Below the pieces are notes generated by a model that did no database searches, was not told where the DNA came from, and saw only the letters and a list, made by a program, of their open reading frames with translations. Made by a program: the position numbers and the translations under genes. Of a stretch of DNA of 64,000 nt, positions 21,463 to 33,178 are shown piece by piece; the first letter of the stretch is position 1; each line of letters begins with the position of its first letter. This stretch comes from Moniliophthora roreri (lineage: Eukaryota > Basidiomycota > Agaricomycetes > Agaricales > Marasmiaceae). The stretch lies in the NCBI GenBank assembly GCA_001466705.2, contig LATX02000228.1, positions 1 to 64,000 on the forward strand, read 5' to 3'.

Positions 21463-22519
21463 TTACGAACTTGTCACCTTCTTAGTGAAGGCCAGCAATG
21501 CCTTGTTTGTCTCCTCTGGTTTCTCGTAAAAGAATGCGTGCCCTGCATTCTCGAAACCTACAACATCAGGGTCGGGAAAATGTTCGCGTAACTCATCAAC
21601 GACTGCCGTTCCACTTATTCGCTGCTCGTCCTGGTTCCCATGGATGAAAAGGACTTTCAATCCCTTCCTCCCCGCCTCAAATAACTTTTCTGGGTCCTGA
21701 GGCCGTGCAAGAACGAGGCCGGTGACAACAGGCGGCTGGAGCATGCTTCCACCTAGCCACGCACATCGCGTCTGTATCGGAATGCTTTTGGGGTCGATGA
21801 ATAGCGAGTCGCCAAACTTGAGCATCGCTGCTTTATGGGCGGTCACGTCGTCTTTCGATTGAATGCCAGGCACATGTGCGAAAATGGCAGGGTGAACAAT
21901 CTTCGTCAAAATCGGTCCCAGGTAGGGTAAGGCGGCCATGAAGATGGCACCTGAAATGACCTCTGACCCAAGGTGCGTACAAATGTCGGTCATGATCGCT
22001 CCTGAAAATATACCGATTTCGTCATTACAATGGGTTTCATGGTCTGTATGAACTGATTTTACACGTACCTGCCAAACTCCTGCCAAGTGGGACAATTTAC
22101 GCGTTTATCGTGGTGGGCGGATCAGAACAGCACTGGACTCACCAGCCTGCAACTACAGGTCGGACTACATTGAAGGCTTTGCAGACAGCAGCGAAATCAT
22201 CAGCATAGAGCTTTGAAGCGTGTCCTTCCATGGTTTCTGGCATCACGCTCCGTCCGTGTCCGCGTGGATCGTACCTTATCTGACATCAAGGACGAAAAGA
22301 TGAATGATTTCCGTAGCTATGTCTCAATGCCTCTTGACTACGCACCAGATATAGCTCCCTCTGCAACTCTTCATCCTCAAACTGTTTCTCATAGACGAAC
22401 GAAGGCAAGGTCCATCCTGGAATCAGGATGAGTGCTGGCTTTGTTGGATCTCCTGTTGCCTCTGCGTATATCGAGCCTCCATCTGATGAAAGGACTGTCT
22501 TGGATACGATGTCGACCAT
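21463..22519 (-). CDS. Alpha/beta hydrolase with 11-nt exon
   Basis: Four exons on the minus strand: 22346-22519, 22143-22279, 22069-22079 and 21463-22001, giving 286 residues. IPGW (about 34-37) lies where the oxyanion-hole HG loop usually sits. RYDPRGHGRS at 60-69 is the common strand 4 motif. The nucleophile elbow is G-W-S-L-A-G with Ser105, coded almost wholly by the 11-nt exon. Asp232 (HGNQDEQ) and His262 (NAGHAFF) complete the triad. All junctions are GT-AG and keep frame. Homologues act as esterases, haloperoxidase-like enzymes or C-C hydrolases; the substrate is unknown. Skipping the micro-exon would remove the serine and shift the frame, which could allow on/off control, though this is speculation. 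Confidence 0.85.
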
Positions 22520-23199
22520 GGCGGTGTGATGGTGTTGGGAAGGAAAAGATAGATGTGTTCGGTGTCATTGCATCTTTTTGTTCTCCCTTTTTTAGTCTCC
22601 CAACACGCGGGCGGCGCAATGATGGAAATAGCGAGACGCTAATCCAAAGCTGATTTCAAAGGCTCAGATACGGGCCATCAGCAAGGTGACATCATCTTTT
22701 CCGCTTTTATGGCATTTCCGGCATGTCGGGAAACCTACCAGCACACTGGTAATCTGCATGCATATAATATTTCATACATGTAATAGTCATTAGTAGATGC
22801 ATTGAGGTATTTTTGACACTCTTTAGCAATTTGTGGCACTGGAAAAAGCCAAATCAAACATAATTTCCCCAACATAGCTTGTAGCCTGTGACTTTTCGCC
22901 TTTCTAAGGGGGAAAAAGGCCAAAAAGAGCGGCAAAAAAGTTTTTGTGATGCGCGAACGGAAGATTGCAGATGGCCTCCGGAGAACGCCGGCAAACTATT
23001 ACCCGACATATACGAATATGATGTACACGAGACATGAAAACTAGCTTGTCCTGCCCAATAAATCTACTGCATAATATAGAAATGTTGTAGATATATGTTG
23101 GCCGATCTATGATCCGGCCAAATAGCGAAAGGAAAGTGACCATAGAAAACGAGAGCACGAAAACGAAAGACCAGAGGATATTTGTAAAACGCATCACGG
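22520..23199. other. Intergenic between hydrolase start and the 1206-residue gene's 3' end
   Basis: Should contain the hydrolase promoter and the 3' end of the neighbouring minus-strand gene. No gene recognised. Confidence 0.5.
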
Positions 23200-26100
23200 T
23201 CATGAACCCTTCTTTTCCTTTTTTGATAACTTGCTGAGCAAACTCCGTGCCCGTGAATATTCGATGTCTTCGCTCGAACTGTCGTCCCACACGTCGCGAA
23301 CATCATCGCCACCTCTATTGGATTTGTGTGAACCACTATTCCACGAAGTCTCCCAAGGAGGCGGCTCATCGTCATCCTCGATGGCAGGAGGTGTCGGAGA
23401 GAATGTCGGCTGCAAAGAGACTCGGACACTTTTCCGTCTTCGCGGTTGAGACCCAGAGTCAGGAGTAGAGGCACCGCTCAGCGTCCGCGCCTGCGCTTGT
23501 GCTTGTGCTTGAGCGAGATTCTGGTTCACCACTTCCGTGGAAACTGTTGATGCGGACAGGTCTGACAAGTCCCCGTGGGGGTTGCGATCAGGTAACATAA
23601 GGAGACCATTGGAATTCGAGGGAGGCGGCTGAGTGTCCTTTTCGGGTAGTGGTGGGGACAGCTGTGAGACGTTGGTCTCGGAAACTGGATCATCACGGTA
23701 CAGAACCTCATGTCCAGTCTCATAGGACGATAGTGAAGCAGCATCTGAGCCCGAATCGTCAGAATGTGGCGCTTGTGGTGGTGGCGACACAGCTCTTTCT
23801 GATGGATTAGCGTGTCCGTTAGGCATTGAGGATGGCGGTAGTGATGGCGGCGGCGAAGGGTTTTGTTCCGCTCTTGTCTCACGTTTTTCCTCGACAGGCG
23901 GCGGAAGATGTGGCATCGGTGACGGTGTCCGACTGGGGCTCTTCAAAGCACTCCTCAGCGGTGACACGGCTGGTCTCTTAGCCTGTGGAATAATCGGTGC
24001 TGGTGTTGGCGAGACGAGGTCAGTGCGACTCGTACTAGGACCAGGTACCAGTATTGGCGGCTGTTGTTTATCAAACATTGACCCAGGAGCCTTCGGAATC
24101 TCAAGTACGGGTGCAGAATGACTGTTTTTGCCATTCACATAAACCCCTTTTGATTTGGGTTTTGCGGCTTCCACACTCAAGGTCATCGTTTCCAACTCTT
24201 TAGCACTGACGCTCTTTGGGGCCTTTACTATCTCCAACTCCAGCAGTCCGACTGGTTTCACAGTACCGCCTATACTCTTCCTGGCTCCGCCAGAGTCCCA
24301 CGCCTCACGATTCTGCCTTGCGACATCCTCAACGATAGACATCAAACTGGTACTGCCCTCTCGAACCTCGGGAAAGATGAGAGGAGAGCTTGCTCGTCGT
24401 TGAGCCTTCGTTGTAGTCGTGGTAGTCGTAATGGGCATCTTGGAAACAGCAGTATCATCCACGCTTCCCGATTTCTGATGCTTCTTGACTCGAGAAGGAG
24501 CGTGTGTAGGTAGAGCCGAAACCGAGGCCGATGAAGGCGTTAGAGTAGTTCTTCGGACGCGAGATGTCGACGTTGGGAGCGGCGGTGCGCTGGCTGCACT
24601 AAGGGAGGAGTTACGTGATAGTGCCTGTCCTCCATCAGATACAGGGACGAGGAACACGTCGTTAGTCGGTGATGAAGGAGAACTCGGGCGCGAAGGTTGA
24701 GTGTTATCCAAAGCAGGTGGTTTTTTAACCGATTTTTTGCGCTTGGCAGTTCCGGCTCCAATTCCCTTCTTCGCTTCTGGCAAGCTCTGAGGTAAAGTGT
24801 TTGATTCCACCTGTTTCTGCTCCCCTGAGTGCTGCTTCTGACTGTCCACCCATTCTTCTGCCCTTGATAGTCGTTCTTCACGAATGTCCAGGTCCACGAT
24901 GTTCTCTTCCTCCTCTCTCGCTCGTTTGTTACCGTAATGCAGGATATCCTCATCAAAGGAGGCACTTCGTCGCCTCATCTGTTTTCTTTGCGTCTCCGTG
25001 ATATCCTGATCATCAACAGCCTTCCCTTTAACACTCTTCTTCCTCAGCCTCCTCGATGAAGCAGTCGGCGTTGCTGTTCCCACATCACTCATGACTCTAC
25101 CCCTGCTAGGCGATGATGACAACCCAAGAGCATTGTGCGGTAAGGATAGCTCAGGCGAACCCTGACGAGGGAATAAAGATTTCAAAGGTGACAGTTTCGG
25201 ACCCTCATCTTCACTACTACTCGTAAGCCGCCTCACGTTCCCGTCAGTTCTGGTGTCCCATCGGTTGTCCTTCCTCCCAAACAACGGCTTCCTCTGCTTC
25301 CGTCCTCGACCTCCAGTACTCCCGACAGAACCATCGTCATCAATGCTCCCCGTACTCGAGTCTTTCCCGTGCCGCGTAAATAAGCCACGGATACTTCCAA
25401 ACAGACCGCCCTTTTCTTTTTTCGGCGATGGAGGTATACCCAAGACACTGGTACTACCACTTTTGCGATACCGAGGGTTCTCGACCACAGTAACATTGGG
25501 AGAGAGTGTACCAGGATCTTCGTCCGACGAGCCGCCGTCATCCTGAGCCTGGGGTGCAGAAGGTTGTTCCTTGTTAACGTTGCCCGCCAGAACGATGGCG
25601 CTATTACCCTCGCCATTCAGCATGACATCACTGAATCCCAGATCTTCCTCGGTTATTCGGTGGGCTAGGACATGCCTTTTAGCCGGATACGAAGTTGAAC
25701 CTGAAGTCGAGCCGACTGGTGATATTGCTCGTTGTGGTTGTGGTTCATTTCGCGTGGAGGTCGGCATGGTGGTTTCCTCAATGGCATGTGCAGGAGGCAC
25801 GGTGAGGTTGAAGCTGGGTTGCGTGGAATGGGTCGATGGCTGTGAAACAGCCTCGAGGTCACTGTAGATGTGCAGCGGCGAAGGTGCCGGTGAGGCTATG
25901 GGTACGTTAACCTGAGAGGCAGATTGTGAAGGTGCGATAGATGAGAGGTCTGATGAAGGACGCTCCGATTGAGGAAGGGGCTGGGGTGAGGCGACTGGAC
26001 GTATGGGGACTGGAGTATGTATCTCCGGGAGAGGTAATGGCTTGTTAGCGCCGTCTGGCGAGCTCATTATTTGGGACATGGGTCGAGAGAGCGGTGGCCT

Positions 26101-26996
26101 TGGCGACGATGCTAAAAATGTCGATTAGAGCATGAATGTAAAGATAAAATAGAAATACCAACACATTGACCTCATTGCATCCTGATCTTCACCCAAGAAC
26201 GCTTGGACTTCTTTTCCGACTTGAGTCCAGCGCCAGCCGCAGTCTGCTAAGGCACGGAATCGAAGCCGTAGCCCTTCGCGCACAGCGCTTGTTCTTTTGA
26301 CATCGAGCTCTTTTTCCTTGAGTGCTAGATGAGCCTCGCATGCCTGTAGTTGTGCTTGAGCACTCTGCAGCTTTTTGCTGATGTTTGTAGCACCGATAAG
26401 GAATGAGGGTGAAGGTGCATACGCCATGGACGGATCCTCAGTCGAGGACTTTAATGATAATGTCGAAGATGAGTGGTATGCTTGTGAAAGGGGAGGCGAA
26501 AGAGATGCGGAATCTCTATTTGAAGATGGTTTTGAGCTCTTTGAGGCTTTCAAAAGCCGAGTTACCCTGTAAAACTCGATGTCAGTAAAAAACGCTGCAA
26601 AATATGTAGCGGTGTTTCCGCCGCGTACAACACAAAAGTCGCCCGCTGACCACCAAAAAACTGAGCAATATAGTCACTGGGTGACACTCACAGTATTTCC
26701 CGGTCTCTCATGATATTCCCCAATTCGTCCTCCAGCTCCTTCAAGTCGACCAAATACTGTCTCCATTGCTCAACAGCAACTGCATAACCTCTCAAAGCTT
26801 CATCAGCGTTGTATAAAGAGCTTGCTACAGCCAGTACCACCTGGGAAGCTGGAGGCGGCGAAGCCGACGCATACGCGGTCAGCGAGTTGTATGAAGCATG
26901 CGAAGTATCAAGTAGAGTTTGAAGGTGCTTCGAATAGTCCTTTTCGTGAGAAATGAGATTGGCAAGGAGACGCGAATCTGTCGGCCTATGGACCAT
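23200..26996 (-). CDS. Large Ser/Pro-rich protein with N-terminal helical, BAR-like region
   Basis: Three exons, 26692-26996, 26163-26566 and 23200-26111, give 1206 residues if translation starts at 26996 (MVHRPTDSR). The second intron uses gttggt as donor; other joins there break the frame. Residues 10-105 are helical (LLANLISHEKDYSKHLQTLL, LKELEDELGNIMRDREILV). Another helical part (ISKKLQSAQAQLQACEAHLALKEKELDVKR) follows a Ser-rich linker and ends near GWRWTQVGKEV. This pair resembles the arrangement of fungal BAR-type membrane-curving proteins, but the family was not identified. The remaining ~970 residues are low complexity, rich in Ser, Pro and basic clusters, ending SKKEKKGS. A scaffold or cell-cortex role is a guess. 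It shares its upstream region with the divergent cyclin gene. Confidence 0.75.
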
Positions 26997-27514
26997 TCAA
27001 CGATACTGTTGGAAACTGTAGACGACCGCCGAAGACTGAGGAGATGATGGTAGAACGCAAGGGGTGCGCAGTATCAGTAAGCGGGACTTGTGATTCCAGC
27101 CCCTTTCCTCCCGACTACCTCCTCCTATTTTTAAAACTAATCCAATCTCTCGAGGACTCTCAAAAAAGGAAGGCTCAATATTTTTAATTCGGTCAAGGCT
27201 ACTAGTACTGGAGCTGACAGTCGGCAATCCTGGTTGCGAGCTGCGGCGCGAACGCACCTCGCACGATTTTGACGACTCAATTTTGCAGTCATCATTCACC
27301 ATGAAGAAATTAGCAATACAGCAAGCTGTCAGGTTCCTTTCGAGGGTATCCGTACCCCTAACCCCGAAGAACTCTCATTGTTCTGTCAACTATCCCATTG
27401 TCCTCCTCGATCGTTTACTCTTTGATGGACATGTGGGCCCGTGGCCCGATGACTTTATAACTGGACGAGCTGGCGACATGATTGTCAACCTTTGCGTACC
27501 GCTCTTTCACTGCC
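26997..27514. promoter_or_regulatory. Shared divergent promoter region
   Basis: About 520 bp between the start codons of two divergent genes. It must hold both promoters and 5' UTRs. A frame at 27283-27585 runs into the cyclin gene but is not in its frame. No clear TATA or repeat element was singled out. Confidence 0.5.
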
Positions 27515-29100
27515 ATGACGATGCAGTGCCACTCCAAGTCTGCGAACGAGCTCAAAGACATTGTCGACTCTCATCTCCCAGCTGATGCTCAAGATGCCCT
27601 CCAATCAGCGAACACATCGATCGTCACTTCCTACGATGCCGATGAGGAAGGAGAGGATAGTGGTGAATGCGATAGTGATGAAGACGACGACTGCGATTCC
27701 GTCTTTTTCGACTCTTTCGTCAAGGGAAGGCGAATCCGCAAAAGCAACACCTGTGTCAAATCCCTTCTCAATGCCAGCCTCAAACGTCCCTACCCGAACA
27801 TCTCCGGTCCAGGTCCTAACGGCCCCCAGACCGTCGCCGTCATCTCAAAGGGTCAGGCAAAGTGCCTCATTCACAACCGACCAACGAAGCGCCCACGTAC
27901 TTCCTACGACCAATCCCACCTCTACCTCAAAGCAGGGGAATCCTACGTGCTCGAAGGTGTCAAAGGAGGCGCCATCCAACCTTCGTATCGCGACTTGTAT
28001 CAGAATCACGCGCTGGCAAGAGTCTTAGTCGAATGGATGTGGGATACAATCTTTGGTTCTCATGTCGAGTCTTTAAAAGGTCCGTATCCACCTCTCCTTC
28101 CTCTTCCTTTCACTCATGAGCCTGTTAAGATTGGCATTCAATCCCAAAGATTATCTCCAAGGCAACAGCCTACTACCACTCAATCCTCGAACATATGAAT
28201 CCCCCATCTTCCGCTGTCTTCCTTGCACTCCACTACATCGAACACGGTGCTCAAGTCGGATTGGCGTACAACAACCTTAACGCAAATAACCTTCGCGGTC
28301 GCTCAGACCAACACATTGCTCTATACACGACTTGGTTGTTTTTGATTGCCTTGTTGGTATCGTTTAAGCATGTGGCGCCCGAGGATGTCGAATTTGCGCA
28401 ATGGTGAGTATACATACCCCTTTCTTTCCTTCCCTAACTCACTCGGTGACCAGGGTCGACGAAATGTACCTCGAAGCAGACCACATCGAAACTATGGAGC
28501 GACAATTCACCATGGTGCTCGACGATGAACTATCCATTTGTCACTCCAATTGGATCGACTTTCTTCACTCTCTCTTATCCTTCACGCGTCACCCAAGGCA
28601 CTCAGCGGTGGAAGATATGATCCTCGACGAAATCACTCTCGCTGAATCCTTTTACAAGGACTCTACTCGGTCTTTCATCCTTGTTTCTGAAAAGGAGGAA
28701 GAACGCGATGAAGATGAACTCAAACATATCGCTGTCGTGTTGACGATCTTAATCGCTCATACGATTAACGTCAAATTTGATGAGTATGGGGTGCCGTGTG
28801 TGAGAGAAGAGACTAGGGCTTTACTTGATACTAGTGTGACGGCGCCAACCCCATCGTCGCCTACGATCGCAGCTAGCAAAGAAGAAGTGCAAGTCAAGAA
28901 GAGCCCAAGCAGTCAGTCGTTACTTGGGAATGGGATGCCGGTGTTCACACCTCCTTCAAAGAAGCGTGATAGTGATGGCGGATACTTCCCTAAAGGCGAT
29001 GGTAAGTGAAGTCTACTCATTTCATCGCGTAGTCATGGATCCTAATGTGTTTTTGATAGACAAGAAATTGACGCAGAAGGTCAACGAAGACAGGGATTGA
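27515..29100 (+). CDS. Cyclin-like protein (atypical, Pcl/Pho80-like fold)
   Basis: Four exons: 27515-28079, 28130-28403, 28454-29001, 29060-29100, giving 475 residues. Introns of 50, 50 and 58 bp; the first has an unusual gtccgt donor. The N-terminal 110 residues are low complexity with an acidic run. The cyclin box spans about 175-310: IPKIISKATAYYHSIL, PPSSAVFLALHYIEH, TTWLFLIALLVSFKH and HIETMERQFTMVLDDELSI match its helices. The last part is like the HxMExxFLxLLxxxLxV segment of cyclin N-domains. Such cyclins bind a CDK, and Pcl types serve phosphate, glycogen or polarity control. The C-terminal tail is Ser/Thr-Pro rich and ends NEDRD. An upstream in-frame ATG is absent; 27521 is an alternative start. 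Confidence 0.75.
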
Positions 29101-29430
29101 CGGAAGCCATCGATGTGTGTACAAACGTGTAGTTCTATCGCTCCTCTATCTTTATTCTTATTCCTCATTTGTATCTGTCATCGCATCGTGATACCTTCTT
29201 CAATTGTAATATTACTGTACTTAGGATCGCATTGAACAGCCATTTACATCCTCCGTTACCTTATCAGGTTAGGAAGCAGTTCACCGTGCTGCGCTGCGAA
29301 TGATTGACTTTCTAGATATATGTGATGGAATGGAAGATTTTGAATCGTTCTGCTTGGCGTCGTACAAAACGGTTTCCCCCTTACCTGACTCTGAACCAAG
29401 TTCAAGTTTTTTCCCCATTCACATCGTGTG
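29101..29430. other. Intergenic
   Basis: 3' flank of the cyclin gene and 5' flank of the next. T/C-rich; nothing further recognised. Confidence 0.4.
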
Positions 29431-29889
29431 ATGAGCACACACCAAGGAATCAACGTGGACAGCGTCAAAGCTGAAATGTCCAAGGTGCGCAAACGTTTCT
29501 CCACAGCCTCTAAGTCGATTCATCATGACGTCATACAGGCAATAACCACTTCCATCGCTCCAAAACTCGAAGAAATGAAAGATCACTACGAGACTATCAT
29601 CCATGGTCTCTCTTACCAGCTAACAAATGCCAACGAACGCGCTACCGAAGCAGAGAGAAGAGTGCGAAATCTCGAGGCGTGGTTGGAATTGGCTAGTGGT
29701 GTCAAGCAAGCGGTTGGAAAAACCATGGGTGCAACTACTCCGAGCCCGTTGAAACAATTGGAGATGGAGAGGGACGAAGCCAATGCGAGGGTTATAGAGC
29801 TAGAGGAAGAGGTGAAGAGATTGAACGTTAAAAAAGAGAAAAGAAAGTCGAGGGATAGTTTGGTTCCATTGAAGGAGTCGGTTTGTTGA
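29431..29889 (+). CDS. Small coiled-coil protein of unknown function
   Basis: Single frame of 152 residues from ATG 29431 (MSTHQGIN). Two strongly helical, charged segments are seen: EEMKDHYETIIHGLSYQL through ERRVRNLEAWLELA (about 50-92) and LEMERDEANARVIELEEEVK (about 112-135). The basic C-terminus is KKEKRKSRDS. Heptad-like spacing of Leu/Ile/Val suggests dimeric coiled coils, possibly a partner in a larger complex. There is no signal peptide or membrane segment. No family recognised. The sense strand is preferred because the opposite frames lack such patterning. Confidence 0.6.
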   Translation: MSTHQGINVDSVKAEMSKVRKRFSTASKSIHHDVIQAITTSIAPKLEEMKDHYETIIHGLSYQLTNANERATEAERRVRNLEAWLELASGVKQAVGKTMGATTPSPLKQLEMERDEANARVIELEEEVKRLNVKKEKRKSRDSLVPLKESVC

Positions 29890-30736
29890 TGGCTGAGAAG
29901 ACAGAGTCGATAAAAAATGTACACGGATTACTGTCTGCTTTTGAATTTCAAACGTATGCGTTCGCCAAATCATAATGCCACTTTATGTAATAGCTCTCAC
30001 CACGTGATAGTATCGCTGACGCGTCTCGCCAGCCTGAAGACGGCGATGTTCGCTTCCAGTGCATCCCGAGGCTTTCAAAGCACTTTCAACAGCAATATGA
30101 TAACTCTGGTCAAGAGAGTGTTCTAAAAAAACGGTCCCGCGGTTATTCTCTTGGATTGTCTTGACCGATAATATGTTCGGCGTACTTCGGTGTTAGAGGC
30201 TTCCCTCGGGCTACAGCTGATTAACGACAGCATTGAAGGAGAAGAAAAGTCAATCAGTCAATCAGACTTCGAAGGATCTTTAACACGACTCAAATCGACA
30301 CGAAACTTCCAAGAGTTCTGATTGTGTACACTGGGTAGTGGAGTATGTTTTCTGCAGCCCCGGAGGTACTGTAGCACATTTTCATCAACGGCAGTTTTTG
30401 ACTAACGGGAAGTGACAAGGCCCTGTTCAAAGCTCCGTTACTTGCTCCGTTCGGCGTTGCTTACTCCGCTGCTTTCCACTACCCCGCACAATTGAAATTT
30501 ACCGAGCTAATGATATCACAGCAGTTCGGGATGGAGGGGGGCGAGCAACACTTTTTATTACTGATGTCACAGCTCAGGGAAGGAACATAAACATAGGATT
30601 AACGACGGCCCAACTCGGTCGAGTGGGACAAGGTGATTACAGATGAATACGACTATTCTAAATTTCTACAGCGAGGAACATACTGTTCATCGTCTTCTCC
30701 CTCGTGCAATGTATCCGTTTTCAGCGTGTATTTGTA
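29890..30736. other. Intergenic, no gene seen
   Basis: Only short frames. No repeat shared with the rest of the window was noticed. Confidence 0.4.
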
Positions 30737-31660
30737 TTCTATAAGAAAGGAACCCACGAGTGCGTGTTGAACGCAGGCATGCACGAGGAATGATCCATCA
30801 TCATGCTACTCCCGCTATCTCCATCCAATCCGAATACACCCGGAGCAAAGGTTGGCGATCCCGGCAAACGCATATGTTCCGTGGTGGAAGCTTGAAAGTT
30901 GAGGCTTGTGTGAATAGTCAAAGTTATTGACGAGACGGGTCCGGATGACATTATGAATTAGCATGTATACGGATGCAGCGTATCGGCCGGGGTCGCGTGC
31001 GGCTTCTTCGTAGTTCAAAGTGATACGAATCCAGTTAGGCGTCTCACCTGACATTTGCCATTGATTTGAGGGATATACTCGTAGCCCTGGACAACACCTC
31101 AGCTGGCGCTGGGCATTGATTCCAGGGTATTGGTGGCTGGTGGACGACGTAAATTGGGTTGTTGTTCCTGGACTAGTCGACGCCAGGATCCATGATACCT
31201 GCTCCAAATTGAAGTGAGCTCTGATATCTGTTGTATACTTTGTCGGCGCCACTGAACCTGAAAGGTCTTGGGCGTAATTACTTTGCAGGTTCCCGATCGC
31301 GACGCCCTGACCCTCTTTTTCGTTGTGTGGCTAGAATAGAATACCTGGGAATCGTTGGCATCAGTCCGTAGACTTCCATCTATATCTAAATGACATCTGG
31401 GTGACCTCCTAAATAAAGTCCAATTGGGTGTATTTACTCACTCACCATGGTTCCGACGATTTTTTGTCGAGAGTCGTATACAGGAATTGAAAGCAGAACA
31501 ATTGGATAGCAGAAAAGTCCGTGGGGTTTGCTGCGCCGGAGTCTCAGTCCGAATGACATAGTCACCATTTGGTGTGTGCTGGAGCCAAAGCTGGCTCCCT
31601 CCATGCTGAACAATCGATGCACCGCACCACGTCATAACAATCCTCGCTGACTGATTGGAA
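30737..31660 (-). CDS. Possible minus-strand multi-exon gene, unknown product
   Basis: Protein-like minus-strand frames are present at 31434-31635 (VQHGGSQLWLQHTPNGDYVI in one frame, PVYDSRQKIVGTM in another) and 30815-31260 (APTKYTTDIRAHFNLEQVSW, TPNWIRITLNYEEAARDPGR). A GT-AG intron could sit between them (for example 31286-31323 on the plus-strand scale), but I could not choose a single model. There is no signal peptide and no known motif. The part near SQLWLQHTPNGDYVI has a lectin-like feel only. It may also be a decayed gene. Confidence 0.3.
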
Positions 31661-32090
31661 ACCTAGAACGGGAGAAGATTGTTCGAAGAGTCTCAATTAT
31701 TCTGGCCTCCCAACCACTGGCTGTGTACGCGTTCCTAAATTTTCCTCGGTTGGTCCGGAACTTGTCCAGACGTCTAGATTGTATGATCCCGAAGCCGGTG
31801 CCACTGGAATTCCATTTTTACTTATTTTATTTTTTTATTTTTGCGTTGCACTCGACTAGCTACCAGAGAAGAAGGACCAAGGGGATAAATGCTATCAAGC
31901 ACATGCAACAGAAAAAAAAGTGTTCTTGTGGGAAGATGTGGAGCGGGGAAGAGCAGGAGGAAGAAGAAGCATAACGTTATGTAATCGTGGAAAAATGCCA
32001 GCCAAACTTGCCGAGCTTGGCAACCCTGATTTCGGAGGTATATATTCACCTGCTTGTTCTCCGTCTTGTTCACCCCAAACCACACACACA
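31661..32090. other. Intergenic, upstream of the RING gene
   Basis: Contains T-rich and A-rich tracts (about 31817-31843, 31909-31920) and should include the RING gene promoter. No gene seen. Confidence 0.4.
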
Positions 32091-33178
32091 ATGAAGTCAG
32101 ACATACAACACTCTCAGCAAATCCCTATACCAGACTCCCTTTTATACCCAGATTCCTTCGACGTTGACGGTGAGTAGCATCTTCCTGTCATAAAAATGTC
32201 TTCACTGACACGCTTTTTTTCTTTTCGCCATCCAGATGATGTCGAGGAGGAGGGAGAGGATTACAATTCTTTCGGGCTCAACCTGGGCGCAGAAACTCCC
32301 AGATCCTTTGTAGAGGAGCCCCGCGTCGACGAAGACGACCTGCTCGATCGTTTCAATAATGCGAGCAGTAATAGTGGAAGCAGTGGTAGCACCAGTGACG
32401 CCCTGCTCAATGTACCAGGCAGGAGCAGGTTATGGCGCTCAGCATCATTCTATGACAAGCATAAACGGAGAACAAAGTTGCAGAAGGAGGCGGTTGATAG
32501 AGATTGTGATATTTGGTAAGTCGAGGCCAATCTTTTTTTTTTTTTTTTCATGAAAGCCGATACTCATCCTTTTCAGTTTCGAAATCGCAGTTTCGCCTGC
32601 TCGTACTCTTTGTTGTGGAAAGCTGTACTGCTACGAGCACATTTTCGACGTGAGCAACCCCCCATAGTACTTGCCTCGCTAACGCTCTACTAACTCGGTC
32701 CCCTTTCTACTAGTGGCTACATGGCCCTTCATCAGACGGACGCTGTCCCTCGTGTGGCGCTCGATGCTCCGCTGACACCGGTATCCTTTCTTTGAAGGCA
32801 CCCCCAAAGTATACAAAATCGGCCCTGCCTCCCAAATCACCGAAATTGCACACAGCCACCGATAAATTAGTGCCATCAATATCGACAAGTGGCATTGAGC
32901 GTCGCAGGCCTAGTCGTAGTGACACGGTTTCGTCGTCGTCTTCATCATCATCATTGTCATCTTCGTCAGATGAAGACACGCTCTCGCCTGATTCATTGAG
33001 CGATCCTGAATCACCTATCGGTCTCCATCACTCTGGATTGTGCTTGCCCAAGAGCAGTAGTGGCACATCCACGCCTCTTCCCGTACCCGTCGATACGGCA
33101 GAGACTGCGAGTAAAGTCGCAGGGAATATTCTCAGTCTCGTTGGGTTGACGCTGGTCTTTTACGTTTTGGTTTCATGA
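32091..33178 (+). CDS. Tail-anchored RING-like zinc-finger protein, probable E3 ligase
   Basis: Four exons, 32091-32169, 32236-32515, 32577-32649 and 32714-33178, give 298 residues. The N-terminal third is acidic and Ser-rich. Residues 117-158 hold a RING-type arrangement: CDIC, then TLCCGKLYCYEH, then CPSC. Relative to the canonical C3HC4 pattern, Lys135 sits where the His ligand is usual and His141 where a Cys is usual. A Ser-rich spacer (SSSSSSSSLSSSSDEDT) follows. The C-terminus is a single hydrophobic segment (ILSLVGLTLVFYVLVS) right at the end, as in tail-anchored ER or mitochondrial outer-membrane proteins. Ubiquitin ligase activity is inferred. Splice junctions fall inside the finger (CDI/C and IFD/W). 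Confidence 0.8.
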
